Assembly (NCBI GenBank): GCA_032027165.1
Contig: JAVSMO010000001.1
Span: forward strand, 1,924,458 to 1,988,457
Reading direction: 5' to 3'
Length of the DNA: 64,000 bases
Origin: Denitratisoma sp.
Lineage (GTDB): Bacteria; Pseudomonadota; Gammaproteobacteria; Burkholderiales; Rhodocyclaceae
The stretch's first letter is position 1; each line of letters starts with the position of its first letter. The position numbers and the translations under genes are program-made. Positions 27,254-36,112 of this stretch are shown piece by piece. The notes beneath the pieces are model-generated. The model ran no database searches. It saw only the letters and a list, made by a program, of their open reading frames with translations, and had not been told where the DNA came from.

Positions 27254-27274
27254 TTATGTTCTCCCTTTAAAAAA

Positions 27275-28051
27275 TCAGTCGCTCACGGCGAGGGTCACGC
27301 TCATCAGGCCGATGAGGTCGCCGGTTTCCAGCCCGTCCTTCTCGAAATTCACGATGTCCAGCTCGCCCTTCGGCTTGCCGTGGCAGGGCAGGCAGGGCGG
27401 CATCAGGCGGATCGGCTCCATGTGGCGGTACACCTCCTGCTTGCCCCACTTCTCGGTCTTCCTGATCGGCGCGTTCTCGTTGTGCCCGGCCTTGACGTAG
27501 TGAATCAGCGCGGCACGCTCGGTATCGTCCGGCACGTTGACCGGATTACGGTAGGCACGGCCAGGCTGCTTGATGACGATGCCGGTCTTGGCGGTGAATA
27601 CGCCGCCCATCTCGCGCTCCCATTTCGCCGGCAGGAAATTCTTCCAGCCGACGCCTTTGAAGTTGAGGCGATCCTGGTTGTTCTCGATGACCTGGCGGCC
27701 GGCCCAGATCAGCTTCTCGTAGAGGCGCTTCTGGGTCGGCGTGGCGTCGAGCATGTCGGGCTCGAGCGCGGCACGCCATTGCGTCTCGAAGACCTCGCCG
27801 GAGAAGCCCTTGTCGCCGAGGTTGGGATCGACGAACTTGCCGGCGTAGGCGAAGATGATCAGCCGCGCGGCGATGACCGCCTTGGCCAGCCGCTCGGCCG
27901 TCGCCTTGGCCTCGGCGCGGGGCACTTTCTCCAGGAAGAACGATTCGGCGAAACCGCCCTTGGCGCGGGCGCCGATCTCCTCGGCTGCGGCCGGCAGCGC
28001 GGCCAGCAGGCACAATGCGGCGAACGCCGCGGATCGTTTCAGCTTGAACAT
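27275..28051 (-). CDS. DUF3365 (Tll0287-like) haem protein
   Basis: 258 residues from ATG 28051, which has a GAGGAGGAGA ribosome-binding site. It has a signal peptide ending near AAA-EE and a PAS-like DUF3365 body with a C-terminal c-type haem motif CLPCH (Cys220, Cys223, His224). Members of this family are haem-containing redox or gas-sensor modules, often attached to kinases. Here the module stands alone as the first gene of the sox unit, divergent from a two-component system whose kinase could read it; that link is inferred. Confidence 0.78.
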   Translation of the reverse strand: MFKLKRSAAFAALCLLAALPAAAEEIGARAKGGFAESFFLEKVPRAEAKATAERLAKAVIAARLIIFAYAGKFVDPNLGDKGFSGEVFETQWRAALEPDMLDATPTQKRLYEKLIWAGRQVIENNQDRLNFKGVGWKNFLPAKWEREMGGVFTAKTGIVIKQPGRAYRNPVNVPDDTERAALIHYVKAGHNENAPIRKTEKWGKQEVYRHMEPIRLMPPCLPCHGKPKGELDIVNFEKDGLETGDLIGLMSVTLAVSD

Positions 28052-28079
28052 CGTCTCCTCCTCATCTGTGTTATGTTTT

Positions 28080-28095
28080 TTCTGCACGTGCAGAA
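28080..28095. promoter_or_regulatory. 16-base perfect palindrome in the divergent sox / two-component promoter region
   Basis: TTCTGCACGTGCAGAA is fully self-complementary. It lies 29 bases upstream of the DUF3365 start and 71 bases upstream of the response-regulator start, a good place for an operator controlling the sox unit. Confidence 0.5.
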
Positions 28096-28136
28096 TAGGC
28101 AGGAGCGGTTTCCGCGCTGTTGCAGGGAGGCCGCAT

Positions 28137-28156
28137 TTGTTACAAGTTGTTACAAG
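28137..28156 (+). promoter_or_regulatory. Tandem 10-base repeats, likely OmpR-family operator
   Basis: TTGTTACAAG is present twice head-to-tail with no gap. Direct repeats spaced by one helical turn are the classic binding site of OmpR/PhoB-type regulators such as the one encoded immediately downstream. The site ends 10 bases before the start codon, so autoregulation is likely. Confidence 0.55.
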
Positions 28157-28166
28157 GGGGGGAGGC

Positions 28167-28874
28167 ATGGCCGAGTGCCGGGGCCGCATACTGGTGGTGG
28201 ACGACGACGAGGGGCTGCGCGAGCTGCTGGTGCGCTACCTGTCGGACAACGGCTACGAGGCCGCCGGCGTGGGCGACGGCCAGGCCATGAAGCGGCACCT
28301 TTCGTCGCACCCGGTCGACCTGCTGCTGCTCGACGTCATGCTGCCGGGCGAGGACGGCCTGACGCTGGCGCGCGACCTGGGGACGCACGGCGGCCCGCCG
28401 ATCATCATGCTGTCGGCACGCGGCGAGGAGGTCGACCGCATCGTCGGCCTCGAGGTCGGCGCCGACGACTACCTGCCGAAGCCCTTCAGCCATCGCGAGC
28501 TGCTGGCGCGCGTGGCGGCGGTGCTGCGCCGCCGCCAGCCGGTGGCGGCAGCCGGGCGGCTGCGCCGCTTCGGCCCCTTCGAAGTCGACCTCGAGGCGCA
28601 CCGCCTGACGCGCAACGGCGAGGAGGTCGACGTCTCCGGCGCCGAGTTCGCCCTGCTCAAGGTGCTGATCGAGAACCCCGACCGCGTGCTCAGCCGCGAC
28701 GCCCTGGTCGAGCTGCTCAAGGGCTACGAGCGCGCGCCCTTCGACCGCATGGTCGACGTGCGCGTCACGCGGCTGCGCCGCAAGATCGAGCCCGATCCGG
28801 CGCATCCGGTCTACCTGCGCACGATCTGGGGCGAGGGCTACCTCTTCTCGCCCGGCGGCGCCAGAAAGCCATGA
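28167..28874 (+). CDS. Two-component response regulator, OmpR family
   Basis: 235 residues from ATG 28167 with an overlapping GGGGGGAGG ribosome-binding site. The receiver domain has Asp12-Asp13, the phosphorylated Asp56 (LLLLDVMLPG) and the Lys of YLPKPF. A winged-helix DNA-binding domain follows (about residues 135-230; RVTRLRRKIEPDP recognition region, IWGEGYLF). It lies divergent from the sox unit and overlaps the kinase gene by four bases. It probably binds the tandem repeats at 28137-28156. Confidence 0.93.
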   Translation: MAECRGRILVVDDDEGLRELLVRYLSDNGYEAAGVGDGQAMKRHLSSHPVDLLLLDVMLPGEDGLTLARDLGTHGGPPIIMLSARGEEVDRIVGLEVGADDYLPKPFSHRELLARVAAVLRRRQPVAAAGRLRRFGPFEVDLEAHRLTRNGEEVDVSGAEFALLKVLIENPDRVLSRDALVELLKGYERAPFDRMVDVRVTRLRRKIEPDPAHPVYLRTIWGEGYLFSPGGARKP

Positions 28875-30190
28875 TCCTGCCGCGCACGCTGTTCGGGCGC
28901 ACCGCGCTGGTGATCGCGCTGGTGTCCTTCGCCTTCCAGCTGTTCACCATCGCCATCATCACCTACTTCGCCCTGGTGCCGCTCGGCCGCAACGCCACCA
29001 GCGACCTCGCCGCGCTGATGATCGAGACCGCCGAGAACTGGCGGAGCGAGCCGGTCGAAGAGCGCCCGTGGATGCAGGAGCGCATCGGCCGGCTGTACCG
29101 CATCCAGGTGCAGGATCCGCCCGGCGAGGTCGTCGCCTTCACGCGCATGCTGCCGTATTTCCAGCTGCTCGAGACGGCGCTCAGCTCGCGCACCGGAGAA
29201 AGCATCGTGCTGCGCGCCAGCCACGCCGAGGACGGCGAGGAGTGGTACTGGGCCGACCTGCCCACCGAGAACGGCAAGGTGCGCGTCGGTTTCCCGGCCA
29301 GCCGCGTCGACGTGCAGCCCTGGCTGGCGATGCTGTTGATCCTCGCGGTAGGCACCCTCGTCACGCTCAATACCTCGGCCGGGCTGGCCAGCTGGCTGAT
29401 CCGGCCGCTCGCGCGGCTGGCCAGCGCCACGCAGCGCATCGGCCAGGGCCGGCGGCCGGAGCCGCTGGCGGAGACGGGCCCGACCGAGCTCGCCACCCTG
29501 GCGCGCGAGTTCAACCGCATGGGCGAGCAGGTCGAGGAACTCCTCGCCAACCGCACCACCCTGCTGGCCGGCATCTCGCACGACCTGCGCACGCCGCTGG
29601 CGCGCATCCAGCTGGCGCTCGGCATGCTCTCGGAGAAGCCCGACCGCGACCTCATCGACAGGGTGCTGCGCGACGTCGAGGGCATGAACGAGCTGATCGC
29701 CCGCTGCCTCGAGGTCAGCCGCGACTTCGCCGAGCAGGAGACGGTCGACATGAACCTCTGCGACCTGCTCGCCGAGATCGCCGCGGAATTCACGCAGGCC
29801 GGCGCCGTCATCCGCGGCAACAAGGGGCCGGACTGCCGCATCCTGGTGCGGCCGCTGTCGCTCAAGCGCATCCTCGTCAACCTGATCGACAACGCCGTGC
29901 GCTACGGCGGCGGCGCGCCGGTCGACATCGAGTACACGCTCGGCGACGAGGCGATCGAGATCCGCGTGCTCGACCGCGGTCCCGGCGTTCCCGCCGAGGA
30001 GCGCGAAGCGGTCTTCCGCCCCTTCTACCGGCTCGAGCCCTCGCGCAGCACGCTCACCGGGGGCAGCGGCCTCGGCCTGGCCATCGTGCGTCAGCTCGCC
30101 AACGCCAACGGCTGGAGCGTCGCGCTGGCCGATCGTCCCGGCGGCGGCACCGTCGCCAGCGTCCGCATCCCCTCCTCCCGCCAAGGGTAA
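28871..30190 (+). CDS. Sensor histidine kinase, EnvZ-like
   Basis: 439 residues. Two membrane helices (about 9-33 and 153-175) flank a periplasmic domain of about 120 residues. HAMP follows (SWLIRPLARLASAT), then the dimerisation/phosphoacceptor helix ISHDLRTPLAR with His237, and an ATPase domain with N (NLIDNAVRYGG), G1 (DRGPGVP), F and G2 (GGSGLGLAIVR) boxes. It is the cognate partner of the regulator it overlaps. The signal is unknown; the location suggests sulfur or redox. Confidence 0.93.
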   Translation: MILPRTLFGRTALVIALVSFAFQLFTIAIITYFALVPLGRNATSDLAALMIETAENWRSEPVEERPWMQERIGRLYRIQVQDPPGEVVAFTRMLPYFQLLETALSSRTGESIVLRASHAEDGEEWYWADLPTENGKVRVGFPASRVDVQPWLAMLLILAVGTLVTLNTSAGLASWLIRPLARLASATQRIGQGRRPEPLAETGPTELATLAREFNRMGEQVEELLANRTTLLAGISHDLRTPLARIQLALGMLSEKPDRDLIDRVLRDVEGMNELIARCLEVSRDFAEQETVDMNLCDLLAEIAAEFTQAGAVIRGNKGPDCRILVRPLSLKRILVNLIDNAVRYGGGAPVDIEYTLGDEAIEIRVLDRGPGVPAEEREAVFRPFYRLEPSRSTLTGGSGLGLAIVRQLANANGWSVALADRPGGGTVASVRIPSSRQG

Positions 30191-30192
30191 AC

Positions 30193-30212
30193 CTGTCGTC
30201 GGTCGACGACAG
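30193..30212. terminator. Hairpin after the two-component operon
   Basis: CTGTCGTCG and CGACGACAG pair around a 2-base centre, starting 3 bases after the kinase stop codon. No T-tract follows, so termination strength is uncertain; a second short stem (CGAAAAATTTCG) follows. Confidence 0.35.
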
Positions 30213-30294
30213 TCGCGCGAAAAATTTCGGGAACAAGTGGCGGCGCCGGTTCGTCTACGCGTATGCGTAACGATGAACGACAAAGGAGGACAAC

Positions 30295-30504
30295 ATGCGC
30301 ACGCCGAATTCAACCCTTGCCGCCCTCATGGTGGTTGCCGCGACCCTGGGCGGCTGCGCCAACATGACGACGCAGCAGAAGAACACCGCCATCGGCGCCG
30401 CGGTCGGCGCGGTCGGCGGCGCGGTGCTGACCGGCGGCAGCGCCCTCGGCACGGTCGGCGGCGCCGCCGTCGGCGGCGTCATCGGCAACCAGGTCAAGCA
30501 GTAG
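30295..30504 (+). CDS. Small glycine-zipper lipoprotein
   Basis: 69 residues: signal peptide with lipobox LGGC (Cys21), then a glycine-zipper membrane-associating segment (AIGAAVGAVGGAVL and AAVGGVIGNQ). It resembles OsmB/SlyB-type 2TM glycine-zipper lipoproteins of the outer membrane. AAAGGAGG seven bases upstream supports the start. Many such proteins are induced by envelope stress. It is unrelated in function to the neighbouring kinase as far as can be seen. Confidence 0.8.
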   Translation: MRTPNSTLAALMVVAATLGGCANMTTQQKNTAIGAAVGAVGGAVLTGGSALGTVGGAAVGGVIGNQVKQ

Positions 30505-30516
30505 CGGTCCCGCTGC

Positions 30517-31683
30517 CTACACGGCGCGCAGTTTCTCGCCGGCGCGCGCCAGCGTCTCCTCGCCCTTGGCGAAGCAGAAGCGGATGACCTTGTCGTCGCG
30601 GCCGCCATTCGTGCTTGTGTAGAAGGCCGAGAAGGGAATCGCCGCCACGCCGTGCGCCTTCGTCAGGCGCTCGACGAAGGCGCGGTCGGGCTCGTCGGAA
30701 ATCGCGTCGTAGCGCACCGACTGGAAGTAGGTGCCCGGGCAGGGCAGCGGCACGAAGCGCGATCCCGCCAGCTGCTGCCTGAAGAAGTCCCGCTTGGTCC
30801 GGTAGAAGTCCGCCAGGCCGAGGTAACGCTCCTTGTCCTGCATGAACTCCGCAAGCGCCAGCTGCATCGGGTGGTTCACGCAGAAGACGACGAACTGGTG
30901 CGCCTTGCGGAACTCCGCCATCAGCTCGCGCGGCGCCAGGCAGTAGGCGATCTTCCAGCCGGTGACGTGGTAGGTCTTGCCGAACGACGAGACGACGAAG
31001 CTGCGCTCGGCCAGGCCCGGATAGCGCACCACGCTCTCATGCCGCTGCCCGTCGAAGACAATGTGCTCGTACACCTCGTCGGAGACGACGACGATGCCGG
31101 TGCCGCGCACGAGTTGTTCCAGCGCCTGCATGTCCGAGGCTTCCCACACCGACCCGCTTGGATTGTGCGGCGTGTTGATGATGATCATGCGCGTCTTCGG
31201 CGTGATCAGCGCGCGCACCTCGTCCCAGTTCGGGCGGTAATCCGGGAAAGTCAGCCTGCACGGCACGGCGCGCCCGCCGTTCAGTTCGATGGACGGCACG
31301 TAGGAGTCGTACACCGGCTCGAAGACGATCACCTCGTCGCCCGGCCGCACCAGCGCCGCCACCGCGGTGAAGATGGCCTGCGTCGCGCCCGCCGTGACGG
31401 TGATCTCCTGCTCGACGTCGAAAGTCAGTCCGTAGAGGGCGGCGACCTTTTCGGCGATGGCCTCGCGCAGCGGCAGCGCGCCGGCCATCGGCGCGTACTG
31501 ATTGGCGCCGGCGTGCATGTGCTTCGCCACGAGATCGAACAGCGCCGGCGGCGCCGAGAAATCGGGGAAGCCCTGCGACAGGTTGATGGCGCCGTGCTGC
31601 GCCGCCAGGCGCGACATGACGGTGAAGATGGTCGTGCCCACCCAGGGCAGGCGCGAGTCGATGGGAGCGGGGAAGTTCGGCAT
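30517..31683 (-). CDS. PLP-dependent aminotransferase, methionine aminotransferase-like (YbdL type)
   Basis: 388 residues of class I/II fold. The Schiff-base lysine is Lys236 (SSFGKTYHVTGWK), with the supporting NTPHNPSGSV and SDEVYEHIVF motifs. The sequence fits the YbdL/kynurenine aminotransferase-like group that prefers methionine and aromatic amino acids. Placed back-to-back with mtnA, it could handle the 2-oxo acid of methionine salvage (an MtnE role), but that is inferred. An AAAGTCAGT repeat lies at 31421 and a degenerate copy at 31246. Confidence 0.85.
   Translation of the reverse strand: MPNFPAPIDSRLPWVGTTIFTVMSRLAAQHGAINLSQGFPDFSAPPALFDLVAKHMHAGANQYAPMAGALPLREAIAEKVAALYGLTFDVEQEITVTAGATQAIFTAVAALVRPGDEVIVFEPVYDSYVPSIELNGGRAVPCRLTFPDYRPNWDEVRALITPKTRMIIINTPHNPSGSVWEASDMQALEQLVRGTGIVVVSDEVYEHIVFDGQRHESVVRYPGLAERSFVVSSFGKTYHVTGWKIAYCLAPRELMAEFRKAHQFVVFCVNHPMQLALAEFMQDKERYLGLADFYRTKRDFFRQQLAGSRFVPLPCPGTYFQSVRYDAISDEPDRAFVERLTKAHGVAAIPFSAFYTSTNGGRDDKVIRFCFAKGEETLARAGEKLRAV
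31421..31429 (+). repeat. AAAGTCAGT repeat copy 5 (inside aminotransferase)
   Basis: Extended form GAAAGTCAGTCC; the coding strand reads GGA-CTG-ACT-TTC (Gly-Leu-Thr-Phe, residues 85-88). Confidence 0.7.
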
Positions 31684-31734
31684 GCCCGAATTGTGGCATA
31701 AGGCCCGCACCCGGTGAGCTACAATCCCCGGGCC

Positions 31735-32786
<1,052 letters not shown>

Positions 32787-32790
<4 letters not shown>

Positions 32791-33422
32791 CCCAGATCGA
32801 CCTGCGCGAAGGCATCGTCGCCGCCGTCCGCTCGCTCGCCGCGCACGGCCTCAACCGCGGCACCGCCGGCAATGTCAGCGCGCGCTGGGGCGAAGGCTTC
32901 CTCGTCACGCCGACCGGCCTCGCCGACGACGAGATGCAGCCCGGCGACATCGTGCCGGTGGCCATGGACGGTTCCTGGCAGGGGCCGCGCAAACCCTCTT
33001 CCGAATGGCGCTTCCACCGCGACCTCTACGCGGCGCGCCCGGAGGCCGGCGCCGTCGTGCACGCCCACGCCCCCTTCGCCACCGCACTGGCCTGCCTGCG
33101 CGCCGACATCCCGCCCTTCCACTACATGATCGCGCGCTTCGGCGGCGCCACGGTGCGCTGCGCCGCCTACGCCACCTTCGGCACGCAGGCATTGTCCGAC
33201 GCCGCGCTGGCAGCGCTGGAAGGCCGCTGCGCCTGCCTGCTCGCCAACCACGGCCTGCTCGTGTTCGGCCGCGACCTGCGCCACGCGCTCGACCTCGCCG
33301 TCGAGTTCGAGTCGCTGTGCGAGCAGTACTGGCGCGCCCTGCAGGTCGGCCGCCCGGTGCTGCTGCCGGACGCCGAGATGGAAACGGTGCTGGAGAAGTT
33401 CAGGACCTACGGGCAGCCGTAG
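32787..33422 (+). CDS. ald2: Class II aldolase, FucA/Ald2-like: probable methylthioribulose-1-phosphate aldolase
   Basis: 211 residues. It aligns without gaps to the metal site of E. coli L-fuculose-1-phosphate aldolase: Glu73 (PSSEWRFH), His92 and His94 (VVHAHA), His155 (ANHGL), plus Tyr113 and the C-terminal VLEKFRTYG. MtnB dehydratases look different. Coupled to mtnA by an ATGA overlap, it is best explained as the DHAP-shunt aldolase known from Rhodospirillum and pathogenic E. coli. That enzyme cleaves 5-methylthioribulose 1-phosphate to DHAP and 2-methylthioacetaldehyde. Its 3' end overlaps the convergent dehydrogenase gene by 23 bases. Confidence 0.85.
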
Positions 33423-34287
33423 TCGACTCGGCCTCCAGCACGCGCAGCAGGCTGGCGGTGTCCTCGCGGCCCAGGCCCTGCGCCATGAGGGTGTTCAATT
33501 GCTGCCACACCTGCGCCGCGATCGGCAGCGGCGCGCCGAGCGTCGCCGCCTCGTCGAGCAGGATGCCGAAGTCCTTGTGGTGCAGGCGCGCTTCCACCCC
33601 CGCCTTGAAGTCGCGCGCCGTCATGCGCGCGCCGAACACCTCCAGCACGCGGCTGCCGGCCGAGCCGCCGGCGAGCGCCTGGCGCACCTTCTCCGGGTCG
33701 GCGCCGGACTGCTTCGCCAGCAGCATCGCCTCGGCCACCGCCTCGATGCAGGAGACCATGATCATCTGGTTGCAGGCCTTCGCCACTTGGCCGGCGCCGT
33801 TCGGGCCGACGTGCACGATGGTCTTGCCGAGCTTTTCCAGCAGCGGCCGCACGCGCGCCAGCACCTCCGCCTTGCCGCCGGCCATGATCGCCAGCGTGGC
33901 GTTCTGCGCGCCGACCTCGCCGCCGGAGACCGGCGCGTCGATGGTGTCGATGCCGCGTGCCGCCAGCTGCGCCGCGATGCGCCGCGCCGTGCCGGGCGGG
34001 ATGGTGCCCATGTCGACCACCACCGTGCCCGGTTTCGCGCCGTGGAGGATGCCGGCTTCGCCCAACGCCACCTGCTCGACGTCGGCCCCGGTGGTGACCA
34101 TGGTGAACACCACCTCGCTCGCCGCCGCCACTTCCGCCGGCGTGGCAAGGCGCCGCGCGCCGGCGTCGACCAGCGGCTGCGCCGCCTCGGCGCGCCGCGC
34201 GTAGACCGACAGTTCGTGCCCGGCCCTGACGAGGTGCAGGGCCATCGGGCGCCCCATGACGCCGAGGCCGATGAAGCCGACCTTCAT
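33400..34287 (-). CDS. 3-hydroxyisobutyrate / tartronate-semialdehyde reductase family oxidoreductase (copy 1)
   Basis: 295 residues. The N-terminal Rossmann motif GFIGLGVMGRPMA, the substrate-binding DAPVSGGEVGA and the catalytic lysine region GAGQVAKACNQ identify a beta-hydroxyacid dehydrogenase. Substrate is not resolved (GlxR/GarR, 3-hydroxyisobutyrate or succinic-semialdehyde reductase). It shares a TGATG junction with its upstream paralogue. An aldehyde-reducing role beside the methylthioacetaldehyde-forming aldolase is possible but speculative. Confidence 0.85.
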   Translation of the reverse strand: MKVGFIGLGVMGRPMALHLVRAGHELSVYARRAEAAQPLVDAGARRLATPAEVAAASEVVFTMVTTGADVEQVALGEAGILHGAKPGTVVVDMGTIPPGTARRIAAQLAARGIDTIDAPVSGGEVGAQNATLAIMAGGKAEVLARVRPLLEKLGKTIVHVGPNGAGQVAKACNQMIMVSCIEAVAEAMLLAKQSGADPEKVRQALAGGSAGSRVLEVFGARMTARDFKAGVEARLHHKDFGILLDEAATLGAPLPIAAQVWQQLNTLMAQGLGREDTASLLRVLEAESTTAARRS

Positions 34288-35168
34288 CAGTGTTTCTCGC
34301 CGCCGGACATGCGCTCCAGCAGCTTCAGCATGGCAACCGAATCGTCCTCGCCCAGCCCGGAGCCGACCATGGCGTTGAACATCTGCGCCGTCGCCGCCGC
34401 ACCCGGCAGCATCAGGCCGAGGCGGTGCGCCTCCTCCATGACGATGCGCAGGTCCTTCTGGTGCATCCAGGCCTTGAAGCCCGGCTTGAAGTTGCGATCG
34501 ATCATGCGCTGGCCGTGGTTCTCGAGGATCTTGCTGTAGGCGAAGCCGCCCATCAGCGCCTCGCGCACCTTGGCGACGTCGGCGCCGCTCTTGCGGGCGA
34601 AGTTGAAGGCTTCGGCCACCGCCGCCACGCCCATGCCGGTGACGATCTGGTTGCAGGCCTTCGCCACCTGGCCGGCGCCGGAGTCGCCGACGTGCACGAT
34701 GTTCTTGCCCATCAATTCGAAGATCGGCTTCATCCTCTCGAAGGCCGCCGCCTTGCCGCCGACCATGATCGACAGCGTGGCGTTGATGGCGCCGACCTCG
34801 CCGCCGGAGACCGGCGCGTCGAGGAACTCGATGCCCTCGTCGGCCAGCTTCATGCCGATGCGCTGCGCCGCCGCCGGCGCGATGGTGCTCATGTCGGCCA
34901 CCAGCAGGCCCTTCCGGGCGCCCTTCGCCACGCCGTTCTCGCCCAGCGTCACTTCCTCGACGTCGGGCGCGTCGGCCACCATGGTGACGACGAGGTCGGC
35001 GTGCCTGGCCACCTCGGCAGGGCTGACGTGGGCGTGCGCGCCGAACTGGGCGAAGGGCTCGAGCGAGGCCGCGCGCCGCGCCCAGATGTGCAGGGTGTGG
35101 CCGCCGCGGGCGACGTTGATGGCCATGGGGCGGCCCATGAGGCCGAGGCCGATGAATCCGATATTCAT
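34287..35168 (-). CDS. 3-hydroxyisobutyrate / tartronate-semialdehyde reductase family oxidoreductase (copy 2)
   Basis: 293 residues from ATG 35168 with an AGGAGAAAAC ribosome-binding site. It has the same signatures as its downstream paralogue (GFIGLGLMGRPMA, DAPVSGGEVGAIN, GAGQVAKACNQ). The two are a tandem duplication and are translationally coupled. Tandem retention with this divergence suggests different substrates. Cytoplasmic; cofactor NAD(P)H. Confidence 0.85.
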   Translation of the reverse strand: MNIGFIGLGLMGRPMAINVARGGHTLHIWARRAASLEPFAQFGAHAHVSPAEVARHADLVVTMVADAPDVEEVTLGENGVAKGARKGLLVADMSTIAPAAAQRIGMKLADEGIEFLDAPVSGGEVGAINATLSIMVGGKAAAFERMKPIFELMGKNIVHVGDSGAGQVAKACNQIVTGMGVAAVAEAFNFARKSGADVAKVREALMGGFAYSKILENHGQRMIDRNFKPGFKAWMHQKDLRIVMEEAHRLGLMLPGAAATAQMFNAMVGSGLGEDDSVAMLKLLERMSGGEKH

Positions 35169-35188
35169 GTTGTTTTCTCCTCTGTCGG

Positions 35189-35989
35189 TTAGTGCTTGAT
35201 GAACATTTCGTAGAGCGTCAGCAGGATCTCGAAGACGATCAGGATGACGATGTACCACTCGACGCGCAGCGAGTGGCGCGTCGACAGCAGGTCCTGCACG
35301 CTCTGCGCCGTGTGCGAGAGCAGGTTCATCTTGCGCTCCAGCGCCTGGTGGCGCTCGCGGATCTCGAACTCGTCCTGCAGGCGCACGAACAGGCTCTCCA
35401 GACCCGGCTGCTCCCACAGCAGCTCCGGCTTCTCGCTGATCTCGGCGCGGCCGACCATGCGGCTCTCGATCAGCAGCATGGCGCCGATGTTCTTCAGCAG
35501 CGCCCGCTCCTGGCCAGGGATGCGGCCATGCTCGGCGAGGTCGGCCGCCAGCGGCTCGACGCGGTCGAACTCGGCCGAGACGCGCGCCTCGTACAACGCC
35601 AGCAGCACGCTCTTCGAGAGGATGTCGGCGACGAGCTGCAGACGCTCGATCGTGCAGGCCTCGAAGACGACGGTGCCCGGCCTGACGCCGTCCTTCGCCT
35701 GCGGCTCGACGGCGATCTCGATCTCTTCGGTCTCCGGCCGCTCGTAGGGCCGCGTCACGAAGGGCCGCAGCCGCTCGAGGAAGGACACCTCCTCCATCGC
35801 CGCCACGTCGAAGAACACCGCCACGCCGTAGCGGAACAGCACCGCCACGCCGCCGCCCTGCACCTCGACGGCCAGCGGGCTGGTCGCCAGCGCGTTGCCG
35901 CTGCCGAGGGCGCGCAGGTCGAGCCGCTCGCCGAGCAGCACGGCGCGCGCCTTGAAGGCGCCCTTGCGGCAGAGGGGAAGCGTTTCCAT
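35189..35989 (-). CDS. RMD1/YagE (DUF155) family membrane protein
   Basis: 266 residues from ATG 35989; an ATG at 36055 would add 22 residues, and neither has a good ribosome-binding site. The body matches the RMD1 (DUF155) family: FKARAVLLGERLDLRAL at the start, an ILSKSVLLALYE helix, a helical stretch RHQALERKMNLL, and one C-terminal membrane helix (WYIVILIVFEILLTLYEMF). Bacterial function is unknown; yeast members act in mitochondria. It lies 20 bases upstream of the dehydrogenase pair and may be co-transcribed. Confidence 0.8.
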   Translation of the reverse strand: METLPLCRKGAFKARAVLLGERLDLRALGSGNALATSPLAVEVQGGGVAVLFRYGVAVFFDVAAMEEVSFLERLRPFVTRPYERPETEEIEIAVEPQAKDGVRPGTVVFEACTIERLQLVADILSKSVLLALYEARVSAEFDRVEPLAADLAEHGRIPGQERALLKNIGAMLLIESRMVGRAEISEKPELLWEQPGLESLFVRLQDEFEIRERHQALERKMNLLSHTAQSVQDLLSTRHSLRVEWYIVILIVFEILLTLYEMFIKH

Positions 35990-36112
35990 GGGGATAGTTT
36001 CGCACAGGCGCGAAAAGGTGTGGCGCGCAAACTTGCCGATATTGGATAACGACATGCCGAAGCCACCGGCTAGAATCCGCCCGCCGCGTCCACACCGAAA
36101 AGGAGCTTCAAC

